DNA of 6,103 bases from an uncultured Lachnospiraceae bacterium. Lineage in GTDB: Bacteria; Bacillota; Clostridia; Lachnospirales; Lachnospiraceae. The stretch spans positions 1 to 6,103 of the forward strand of contig CAMHCL010000093.1 in NCBI GenBank assembly GCA_946183625.1. The letters are read 5' to 3'. The notes beneath the pieces are model-generated. The model was not told the DNA's origin, made no database searches, and was given only the letters and a program-made list of their open reading frames with translations. Positions 1 through 5,198 of this stretch are shown here, piece by piece (positions within the stretch are counted from its first letter, which is position 1; each line of letters begins with the position of its first letter). The translations under genes and the position numbers were made by a program.

Positions 1-796
1 TTACTCGACCTCGCTCTTTCTTAATCTCGTTAAGATTTCCAGAAACAACTGCCTTTGATCTGTGGAGAATTGTTATATCGGTACAGAATTCCTCTACCAC
101 TTCCATCTGGTGACTGGACATTATAATGTACTTTCTGGCAGCTATCTGCTCTCTTACTACCTCTTTCAGAATATCTGTATTAACAGGATCAAGTCCTGAG
201 AAAGGCTCATCCAGCACAAGAAGATCCGGTTCAGAGATCATAGCAATAAGGAACTGTATCTTCTGCTGATTACCCTTTGAGAGCTGATCAGGACTCTGAA
301 GCTTCGGTTTCTTGCGTCTTGCTCTTCTCTGAGGTGCTTCTTCCTGGATAACATTTCCATTTTCATCATATCTGACTACACCTTCACTCTGCTGCTTCTC
401 AATCAGCTCAGCAGCTTTTACAGGATAGATATATTCCTCAACCTTAAGACGTTCTGCCCAATATTTAATTCTTTCATCAACCGTCTTTCTATCAACACCT
501 CTAAGTTCTCCGAAATATCTTATCTGATCAACCAGAGTATATTTAGGATAAAGACCTCTCTCCTCTGCCAGATAACCTATATTGCAGGTATCAAAGTTTA
601 ATGGTTTTCCATCCCATGTAACGTCTCCCCCATCCTTATCCAGCATTCCAAGGATCATTCTTATTGATGTAGTCTTTCCTGCACCATTTGTTCCAAGCAG
701 TGCATAAACACCCGGCTTTGGCATTTCGAAGCTGATATTATCAACTACCACCTTTTCACCATATTTTTTACTAAGATTCTTAACTATTAGAGACAT
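1..796 (-). CDS. ABC transporter ATP-binding protein, NatA/YhaQ-like (3' end outside window)
   Basis: This is the cytoplasmic ATPase subunit of an ABC-2 type transporter; such subunits pair with a separate membrane permease to drive export, and the substrate cannot be read from the sequence. I translated 265 codons with no stop before the left edge; the TTA at 1-3 is out of frame, so the C-terminus is missing. Visible motifs are Walker A GTNGAGKTT (residues 35-43), GYLAEERGLY in the Q-loop region (74-83), signature LSKGNQQ (172-178), Walker B LLVLDEP (192-198), D-loop SGLDP (200-204) and H-loop His229. The start is ATG at 796-794, with GGAGG at 806-810, nine bases upstream. An odd feature is an extra stretch of about 40 residues (roughly 128-168), acidic then strongly basic (QRRARRKK), just before the signature motif. 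The gene is divergent from the small peptide gene at 1153. The ABC ATPase assignment is very secure; the NatA/YhaQ subgroup is likely. Confidence 0.93.
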   Translation of the reverse strand, partial: MSLIVKNLSKKYGEKVVVDNISFEMPKPGVYALLGTNGAGKTTSIRMILGMLDKDGGDVTWDGKPLNFDTCNIGYLAEERGLYPKYTLVDQIRYFGELRGVDRKTVDERIKYWAERLKVEEYIYPVKAAELIEKQQSEGVVRYDENGNVIQEEAPQRRARRKKPKLQSPDQLSKGNQQKIQFLIAMISEPDLLVLDEPFSGLDPVNTDILKEVVREQIAARKYIIMSSHQMEVVEEFCTDITILHRSKAVVSGNLNEIKKERGRV

Positions 797-892
797 CCCT
801 ACTATCCTCCATTAATTAGATTATTTAAACACCATGCTCAATTTATTTATAAAGCTTATCTTTATAATCATTAACTCCCTCATCTGAAACAC

Positions 893-921
893 ATAATATA
901 ATGTAAATTACTTTTTGTCAA
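893..921 (-). promoter_or_regulatory. Promoter of the ABC ATPase gene
   Basis: On the minus strand a perfect -35 TTGACA (916-921) is followed after exactly 17 bases by TATTAT (893-898, five of six matches to TATAAT). Transcription would start near 886, giving a leader of about 90 nt before the ATG at 796. The palindrome GTAA-A-TTAC (903-911) lies inside the spacer, where a bound repressor would block RNA polymerase. Confidence 0.75.
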
Positions 922-1012
922 GTATATTTTACATTTTGTAATAGAATTGATTACTTAATGTAATATTTCTTACAGGTTGTATATTATCACAATATCTTAT
1001 AATTTCTGTAAT
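902..1012. repeat. Cluster of TTACA/TGTAA inverted repeats (candidate operators)
   Basis: Four short inverted repeats built on the same word sit in about 80 bp: GTAA-A-TTAC (903-911), TTACA-TTT-TGTAA (929-941), ATTAC-TTAAT-GTAAT (950-964) and TACA-GGT-TGTA (971-981), with a lone TGTAAT at 1007-1012. Their centres (about 907, 935, 957, 976) are 19-28 bp apart. The first lies within the minus-strand promoter spacer and the last overlaps a possible plus-strand -35. The region is AT-rich, which raises the chance background, but the recurrence and placement fit operators for a dimeric regulator. No regulator gene is in the window. Confidence 0.5.
977..1003 (+). promoter_or_regulatory. Possible upstream plus-strand promoter
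   Basis: TTGTAT (977-982) and a perfect TATAAT (998-1003) are separated by 15 bases, shorter than the preferred 17, so this is a weak call. It would start transcription near 1010, just before the strong ribosome binding site at 1027-1032, and would give the peptide gene a second, longer transcript. Confidence 0.35.
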
Positions 1013-1026
1013 AATGTCGTGAATGG

Positions 1027-1057
1027 AAGGAGTTTTGATGTGAACAGCAGAAAATAA
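1027..1057 (+). other. Strong ribosome binding site with a start-stop codon and a 5-codon mini-ORF
   Basis: AAGGAG at 1027-1032 is correctly spaced (5 bases) from ATG at 1038-1040, which is followed at once by the stop TGA (1041-1043). An overlapping GTG at 1040-1042, seven bases from the same site, opens a 5-codon frame (fMet-Asn-Ser-Arg-Lys) ending at TAA 1055-1057. It lies about 95 bases upstream of the peptide gene. It may be a regulatory start-stop element in the peptide leader, a remnant of a lost gene, or chance. Confidence 0.3.
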
Positions 1058-1074
1058 TTACTATTTCAGTTTAT

Positions 1075-1106
1075 TTGTCTCATTCTCTTAATTCAAGGTG
1101 TATAAT
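1075..1106 (+). promoter_or_regulatory. Probable proximal promoter of the small peptide gene
   Basis: A perfect TATAAT lies at 1101-1106, with TG directly before it. The best -35-like hexamer, TTGTCT (1075-1080), is 20 bases away, which is too far for a strong sigma-A promoter, so the gene may need an activator or the -35 may be unimportant. Transcription would begin near 1113, leaving a leader of about 40 nt. Confidence 0.45.
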
Positions 1107-1152
1107 TAATGGTAAGGAAAATAAAACTTTTAATATATAAGGAGGATTTATT

Positions 1153-1380
1153 ATGTTAGACAAGAAAACTCTAGAGATGGTTAAAGGAATGTCCAGAGAA
1201 GAGAGATTAGCTTATTTTGAAGAAAACAAGAAGACACTACTAAATGCTGACGACCTGGATAGTATAAATGGCGGTGGTAATAAAGATGTAGTAAATCCTG
1301 ATTCTCGCTGTGATGACGACGGAAATGGCAACTACTACACATCTATGGGATGGACCTGCGCAGGAATAGTTCGCTGCTAG
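1153..1380 (+). CDS. Double-glycine leader precursor peptide (putative bacteriocin or RiPP precursor)
   Basis: This 75-residue protein looks like a secreted peptide precursor. Its charged, helix-prone leader (residues 1-41) ends in LDSINGG. Counting back from a cut after Gly41, Gly -1, Gly -2, Ile -4, Leu -7, Asp -8 and Leu -12 fall on the hydrophobic/acidic positions of leaders cleaved by C39-peptidase exporters. The predicted mature peptide (42-75) has 34 residues, with cysteines at 53, 69 and the last position, 75. It is acidic (five Asp against one Lys and two Arg), has a DDDGNGNYY stretch and is rich in Gly and aromatics. The start is supported by AAGGAGG at 1139-1145, seven bases upstream. 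No modification enzyme, C39 transporter or immunity gene lies in the window; its neighbours are a divergent ABC ATPase and a convergent sugar permease. I do not recognise a named family. That it is a real gene is likely; bacteriocin, modified peptide or signal cannot be told apart here. Confidence 0.8.
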   Translation: MLDKKTLEMVKGMSREERLAYFEENKKTLLNADDLDSINGGGNKDVVNPDSRCDDDGNGNYYTSMGWTCAGIVRC

Positions 1381-1396
1381 TTCATAAATCACATTT

Positions 1397-1436
1397 AAAA
1401 AAAGCGATTACAAAATGATTTTGTAATCGCTTTTTT
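1397..1436. terminator. Bidirectional rho-independent terminator
   Basis: A perfect 12-bp stem, GCGATTACAAAA (1404-1415) with its complement at 1419-1430, closes a TGA loop. It is flanked by seven A (1397-1403) and six T (1431-1436), so it has a U-tract in both directions. It lies 17 bases after the peptide gene stop (to the start of the A-tract) and 18 bases beyond the end of the permease gene on the other strand, so it serves both convergent transcripts. Confidence 0.93.
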
Positions 1437-1453
1437 GTATGTCTTAAATTTAA

Positions 1454-2311
1454 TTAACCCTTTACCGCTCCTACTGTCATACCTGCAACGATATTCTTAG
1501 CCATAAAGATATAAACTATAATAACTGGCAGAATTGACATAGCGATGAACATGTAAACCTGACCCATATCAAACTTAAGGAAGTCTGCTGAACGAAGTGT
1601 AGCTATAAGTATAGGCAGTGTCTTCTTGCTATCTGTCTTAAGTACAAGTGCTGGAGTAAAGTAATTGTTCCAGCTAGTAACGAATGAGAAGATAGCCTGA
1701 ACTGCGATAGCCGGCTTCATAAGAGGCAAGGTTATCTGGTTAAATATACGGAATTCTCCGGCGCCATCTATACGAGCTGATTCCGAAAGATCAAGAGGAA
1801 TGTTAGCCTCCATGTACTGCTTCATATAGAAGAATACAGCTGGTGCAGCAATTGCTGGCACGATAAGCGGAATGAATGAATCCATCAGGCCAATCTTTCT
1901 CAGCATGTTAATGAAACCAAGAGCTGTAACCTGTGTAGGGATCATCATGATTGCAAGTATAAATGTGAACATTATCTTCTTAAGCTTAAAGTCATATGCA
2001 TGAATAGCGAAAGCTGTCATAGTTGAGAAATATGTACTAAGAGCAGCTGTACAAAGTGCTATGATAAGACTGTTAAGAAGTCCTCTGATAATTGGTAAGT
2101 TACTGTTATGGAAAAGACTATATAAGTTCTTTCCTAAGTGTGTACCAGGTATGAGAGTGAAACCTCTCTTCAGAGCTGCATTTGATCTAGTTGCATTGAT
2201 AAAGAGAACATAGAACCAGAACAAACACATAATTGTAACAATAACAAGTACTACATATGCTAAAATTCTTCTAGCATGAATACCCATACCGCTTGTTTTC
2301 TTTGCTTCCAT
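1454..2311 (-). CDS. Sugar ABC transporter permease, MalG-type (CUT1)
   Basis: This inner-membrane subunit forms half of the transport channel of a carbohydrate importer. The 285-residue length is normal for the family. Hydrophobic segments are at about residues 14-38, 75-103, 112-134, 145-165, 200-216 and 250-270, fitting six membrane spans. The cytoplasmic EAA loop, which docks onto the ATPase, reads ESARIDGAGEFRIF followed by LPLMKP (177-200), with the invariant D182-G183-A184 and L195-P196; Ala is replaced by Ser at 178. The C-terminus, GMTVGAVKG, is typical of MalG-like permeases. It is the last gene of the operon, 11 bases after the MalF-type gene. Its TAAGGAGG ribosome binding site includes the upstream stop codon, suggesting translational coupling. 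The sugar is not identifiable from the permease. Confidence 0.95.
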   Translation of the reverse strand: MEAKKTSGMGIHARRILAYVVLVIVTIMCLFWFYVLFINATRSNAALKRGFTLIPGTHLGKNLYSLFHNSNLPIIRGLLNSLIIALCTAALSTYFSTMTAFAIHAYDFKLKKIMFTFILAIMMIPTQVTALGFINMLRKIGLMDSFIPLIVPAIAAPAVFFYMKQYMEANIPLDLSESARIDGAGEFRIFNQITLPLMKPAIAVQAIFSFVTSWNNYFTPALVLKTDSKKTLPILIATLRSADFLKFDMGQVYMFIAMSILPVIIVYIFMAKNIVAGMTVGAVKG

Positions 2312-2322
2312 ATTTGCCCTCC

Positions 2323-3237
2323 TTACTTCTCTGATGCCTGGTTAAACTTGAATACGATAATACTCAAGATACCGGTTATTATAAACAACATTACAGAAAG
2401 GGCACCACCCATTCCATAGTTCTTACTATACAGGTGCTTATTAAGGAACATAATAAGTGTAAGTGTAGTTCTTGTAGGACTACCTTCACCATTTGTAAGA
2501 ATCTGAGGAACGTCGAACATCTGAAGACCACCGATAAGTGATGTAATCATAACGAATACCATGATAGGTCTTAAGATAGGGAGTGTTATTCTAAAGAATA
2601 TCTGCGTTGCGGTTGCACCGTCAACCTCAGCTGCTTCATACAGTGATGTATCAATACCAAGCATACCTGCAAGAAGCAATATAGTTGTATTACCAAACCA
2701 CATAAGGAAGTTCATGAACGCTACAAGTGCTCTAGCACTACCCGTGTGAGACAGGAATTTATATGGTTCACTAAATATTCCCATATTCATTAACATTGAG
2801 TTAATTGGGCCGCTGTCTGAGAACAGCGCAAAGAACAGCATTGCAAATGCTGATGCCATGATAAGGTTTGGAAGATAAATAACTGACTGGAAGAATGGAC
2901 GACCCTTCAGTCTAAGTGATGGATCTGAGAACCAAGCAGCCAGTAACAGTGATACAAGAATCTGTGGAATGAAACCTAAGATCCACATGATCATTGTATT
3001 ACCAAAATATTTGAAAATATCACCGCCTGTAAACAGTGACTTATAATTTTCTAATCCAATGAATGTTGGTCCAACTTCTGTAAGACCGTTTTTAAAATAG
3101 TGTTCAAAGAAACTGTTGTAAATAGTAGAAACCAGTGGAACAAGCTGGAAAGCGACAAATACTACAACAAAAGGAATTAGGAATATATACCCCCAACGGT
3201 TATAGCGTACAACATTTCCTTTTTTCTTATTATTCAT
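2323..3237 (-). CDS. Sugar ABC transporter permease, MalF-type (CUT1)
   Basis: This is the partner permease of the same importer, 304 residues. It starts with a short basic cytoplasmic tail (MNNKKKGNVVRYNRWGY), then hydrophobic segments near 17-38, 80-103, 117-140, 170-192, 222-240 and 277-297, consistent with six spans and the short N-terminus of Gram-positive MalF relatives. The EAA loop LYEAAEVDGATATQIFFRI followed by TLP (199-220) matches the family consensus, with E201-A-A, D206-G207-A208 and L219-P220. The start ATG at 3237-3235 has GGAGG at 3245-3249, seven bases upstream. The gene follows the binding-protein gene after a 144-base gap with a large hairpin and sits immediately before the MalG-type gene. 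No mutation or truncation is visible. The function is secure at the level of carbohydrate importer permease; the substrate is unknown. Confidence 0.95.
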   Translation of the reverse strand: MNNKKKGNVVRYNRWGYIFLIPFVVVFVAFQLVPLVSTIYNSFFEHYFKNGLTEVGPTFIGLENYKSLFTGGDIFKYFGNTMIMWILGFIPQILVSLLLAAWFSDPSLRLKGRPFFQSVIYLPNLIMASAFAMLFFALFSDSGPINSMLMNMGIFSEPYKFLSHTGSARALVAFMNFLMWFGNTTILLLAGMLGIDTSLYEAAEVDGATATQIFFRITLPILRPIMVFVMITSLIGGLQMFDVPQILTNGEGSPTRTTLTLIMFLNKHLYSKNYGMGGALSVMLFIITGILSIIVFKFNQASEK

Positions 3238-3288
3238 CCTGCTACCTCCGCTATACCTTGTTTTTTGACAGTGTATTAAATAATTAAA

Positions 3289-3324
3289 GCGTGCCTCTTT
3301 GGACTTATGCCCAAGAAGGCACGC
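3289..3324 (-). other. Large hairpin between binding-protein and permease genes
   Basis: Read on the minus strand, GCGTGCCTTCTTGG pairs with CCAAAGAGGCACGC around an 8-base loop: twelve Watson-Crick pairs, one G-U pair and one mismatch. The A/T-rich bases after it (TTTAATTATTT) are not a clean U-tract, so it is probably a partial terminator or an RNA-stabilising stem that keeps the binding protein expressed above the permeases, as known for malE-malF type operons. A small GGCC/GGCC hairpin (3344-3357) lies closer to the lipoprotein stop. I saw no convincing promoter in this gap. Confidence 0.7.
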
Positions 3325-3381
3325 GATAATTTTGTTTTATTTAGGCCAGTGACGGCCCACTAAGCAATAGCTCAGAATGAA

Positions 3382-4845
3382 TTAGTGCTCAAGCTCAGGA
3401 TACTTCTCACCAACTGACTGATAGAAAGCATCGAGTGCTTCTTCGTATGATGCATGGTTACCTTCGAAGTAATCCTTCATAGCAGCCTGGAATGATTCGT
3501 TACATCCCTGATCATACTCTGAAATGTTAGACTTGTCGATCTTGTCAGCGCCTTCGCAGAACATACCAAGTGCGTTCTGTCCGCCAAGTACGTCATCGCC
3601 GTAGCTTGTGTCAGCTGCCATAGCTTCCATAGCTGGCTTATTGTTAACGAAATCGTTGTCGTCCTTAACGATACCTGTCATGATATCTGTATCAACAGTA
3701 AGCTTTCTGATGATATCAGCAACGAGTGCTGGGTTATCAGTTCCGTTTGCTGCACAGATCCATGTACCACCCCATGAGAATCCCTGAGGTCCTGTTGTAG
3801 CTCCCCATCCACCTGCGTGTGCGATAGAAGCGTCATCATCAGCTGCCATACAGAAGTCGATCAGCCAAGCTGGTCCAAAGTAGCAGAATACCTTACCATC
3901 TGGGTAGAAACCTGCTGACCAGTCATCGCCCCAAAGGTCGCCTGTACCAGTCTCACCAGCGTCAACCATTTCCTTAGACATATCAACCCATGCCTTGATG
4001 TTGTCATCAACAACGATCTTGTTATCAACAACCCATGGAGATGAAACGTTATCTGAGAATACACGATAAGTATCGTTAGCTGTAGCTGTCATCTTATAAC
4101 CTTTTTCCTTCATTGTAGCAGCTGTAGCCTTGAATGTATCCCAATCCTTAACTGCTTCCTGAACATCTGCAGGATCGTCAGAACCAAGAACTTCCTTAGC
4201 AGCTTCTCTGTTGTAGATAAGAACGCCAGGACATCCCTGCCATGAAACACCCTTAAGGTTTCCGTTAGCATCTGTTACGATATCCTTTGTGTACTGATAC
4301 TGATTTGAAAGCTCTGAATCAGCAATACCGAGATCAGCAATTGGCATTGTAAGATCTGTATTAACATACTTAAGAGCATAGTCAGCTTCTACAAGGAAAA
4401 GGTCAACCTTCTCATCATCAGCAACGTTACCATTCTCTGGAAGAACAGCATCAAGGTTGTTCTGATAAGCGTTGTCATCTGAAGGAGTAACTGTAAATTT
4501 TACTTCGATGTCGCCAATCTTACCACCTGCTGTAGCATCATCAGGATCATTAGGTACGAAGTTTGGATAATGATCTCTAAGACGTCTAGCAAACTCATCA
4601 TTCCAGCACTGGATGTTAAGTACCTTACCATCTGCTGAAAGATCAGCTTCTGCTGTTGCAGCAGACTCATCAGCTGGCTCAGCCTCTGTAGCCTCTGTAA
4701 CTTCTTCTTCTGTTGCCTCAGTTGCAGCTTCTGTTGCAGCCTCTGTAGCTGCCTCTGTGTCTTCGCTCTCGCTACCACAAGCTACAAGTGAAAGTCCCAT
4801 AGCAAGTGCAAGTGAAAGAGCTAATGCCTTCTTAAACTTCTTCAC
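3382..4845 (-). CDS. Carbohydrate-binding lipoprotein of a CUT1 ABC importer
   Basis: This 487-residue extracellular solute-binding protein captures a sugar and delivers it to the two downstream permeases. A basic start (MKKFKK), a hydrophobic stretch (7-19) and the lipobox LVAC make Cys23 the lipid-anchored residue. Residues 24-70 are a low-complexity acidic linker with repeated EAAT units, lifting the binding domain off the membrane. The folded part (about 71-487) has the style of family 1 binding proteins, including NIQCWND, DLFLVEADYA, GVLIYNREAA and a Trp-rich C-lobe (WGDDWSAGFY, GFSWGGTWIC). The mature domain has seven further cysteines. The start codon is GTG at 4845-4843, with AAGGAGGG at 4853-4860, seven bases upstream; no nearer ATG competes. 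It is the first operon gene, behind its own promoter and a long structured leader. No ATPase, glycosidase or regulator accompanies it, so the sugar cannot be named. Confidence 0.93.
   Translation of the reverse strand: MKKFKKALALSLALAMGLSLVACGSESEDTEAATEAATEAATEATEEEVTEATEAEPADESAATAEADLSADGKVLNIQCWNDEFARRLRDHYPNFVPNDPDDATAGGKIGDIEVKFTVTPSDDNAYQNNLDAVLPENGNVADDEKVDLFLVEADYALKYVNTDLTMPIADLGIADSELSNQYQYTKDIVTDANGNLKGVSWQGCPGVLIYNREAAKEVLGSDDPADVQEAVKDWDTFKATAATMKEKGYKMTATANDTYRVFSDNVSSPWVVDNKIVVDDNIKAWVDMSKEMVDAGETGTGDLWGDDWSAGFYPDGKVFCYFGPAWLIDFCMAADDDASIAHAGGWGATTGPQGFSWGGTWICAANGTDNPALVADIIRKLTVDTDIMTGIVKDDNDFVNNKPAMEAMAADTSYGDDVLGGQNALGMFCEGADKIDKSNISEYDQGCNESFQAAMKDYFEGNHASYEEALDAFYQSVGEKYPELEH
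4659..4772 (-). repeat. Degenerate repeat encoding the Thr/Glu/Ala linker
   Basis: This coding stretch of the lipoprotein is built from variants of a short unit such as GCAGCTACAGAG or GCTGCAACAGAA, encoding Glu-Ala-Ala-Thr and Glu-Ala-Thr repeats directly after the lipid-anchored cysteine. Several synonymous codon differences show the copies are not recent perfect duplications. Length variation between strains would be expected here. Confidence 0.6.
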
Positions 4846-5039
4846 AAAAAAACCCTCCTTTTGGTATTTGTGTCTGTTTTTAACCGTCCGTATCGTTGAG
4901 TTCTCTGTTCCGCATCCTTATCAGCAACCCGAGGTTGCTAACGCCAGTTTGGCTCAAATCCCTCCGCAATAATTCGGGTTAAAACAACTTCTGAATACAC
5001 TTCAGAATCCATTATAATTTACCGCACTTCTCGCGGCAT
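4846..5039 (-). promoter_or_regulatory. Structured 5' leader of the sugar-binding protein mRNA, possible RNA switch
   Basis: From the predicted start near 5039 to the GTG at 4845 the mRNA leader is about 190 nt and free of long ORFs. On the minus strand it contains, in order: CCGC/GCGG (5022-5036), TTCTGAA-GTGTA-TTCAGAA (4989-5007), GCCA-AAC-TGGC (4943-4953) and AGCAACC-TCG-GGTTGCT (4923-4939). AACCCGA at 4974-4980 is an exact complement of TCGGGTT at 4926-4932, which overlaps the last hairpin, so two mutually exclusive folds exist. No U-tract terminator follows, so any switch would act on ribosome access or RNA stability, or act through another fold. I could not match it to a riboswitch class with confidence. 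Confidence 0.45.
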
Positions 5040-5045
5040 AAAAGG

Positions 5046-5074
5046 ATTATATGACATAATGAACAATATTGCAA
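5046..5074 (-). promoter_or_regulatory. Promoter of the sugar transporter operon
   Basis: On the minus strand, TTGCAA (5069-5074) is followed after 17 bases by a perfect TATAAT (5046-5051). A-tracts directly upstream (5079-5114 read on this strand) could act as an UP element. Transcription would start near 5039. I saw no clear catabolite-repression site with a central CG; the 19-bp palindrome at 4989-5007 lies about 32-50 bases downstream of the start and could be a roadblock operator instead of an RNA hairpin. Confidence 0.72.
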
Positions 5075-5078
5075 GTTA

Positions 5079-5114
5079 TTTTTTATTTTTTGAGGTTTTT
5101 TTTGTATATTTTTT
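5079..5114. other. Phased T-tracts between divergent promoters
   Basis: Four runs of T (5079-5084, 5086-5091, 5096-5103, 5109-5114) are centred 7, 11 and 12 bp apart. The last three are close to helical phase and should bend the DNA between the sugar operon promoter and the promoter at 5102-5130. Confidence 0.45.
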
Positions 5115-5130
5115 ACAAAAGTGTTACAAT
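5102..5130 (+). promoter_or_regulatory. Probable promoter of the membrane protein gene
   Basis: TTGTAT (5102-5107) is followed after 17 bases by TACAAT (5125-5130), with an extended -10 TG one base upstream (5122-5123). Transcription would start near 5137, leaving a leader of about 60 nt. That leader has an imperfect hairpin (CTTATT 5139-5144 with AATAAG 5154-5159) and a direct repeat TTATTACA (5140-5147 and 5160-5167) exactly 20 bp apart. Confidence 0.6.
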
Positions 5131-5198
5131 AAACGAGTCTTATTACAACTTACAATAAGTTATTACATTTATATAAAAATAAGAAAGCGAGATTGATT

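Noticed and set aside
1..3. TTA at the left edge as the stop codon of the ABC ATPase gene
   Set aside because: The frame set by the ATG at 796-794 and by all ABC motifs places codons at 4-2 and 7-5, so this triplet is out of frame and the gene runs off the edge.
902..1012. CRISPR array or insertion-sequence ends
   Set aside because: The repeats are only 4-5 bp per arm with irregular spacing and there are no spacers of uniform length, no transposase and no target-site duplication.
2561..2749. Plus-strand 62-residue open frame
   Set aside because: It is antisense to the MalF-type permease in its EAA-loop region, with no ribosome site and no known motif.
3861..4064. Minus-strand 67-residue open frame
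   Set aside because: It lies wholly inside the binding lipoprotein gene in another frame on the same strand, with no ribosome site.
4613..4972. Plus-strand 119-residue open frame rich in Ser/Ala/Val
   Set aside because: It is antisense to the repetitive linker of the binding lipoprotein; its low-complexity composition simply mirrors the repeat, and it has no ribosome site or recognisable domain.
4923..4980. Known SAM riboswitch, suggested by AGGGA and GCAACC words
   Set aside because: The spacing and the four-helix core of the S-box do not fit, and a SAM switch has no reason to control a sugar-binding protein; the resemblance is limited to a few short words.
4938..5012. 24-codon minus-strand leader peptide frame in the sugar operon leader
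   Set aside because: The ATG at 5012-5010 lacks a proper ribosome binding site, and the codons show no run of one amino acid as an attenuator would need.
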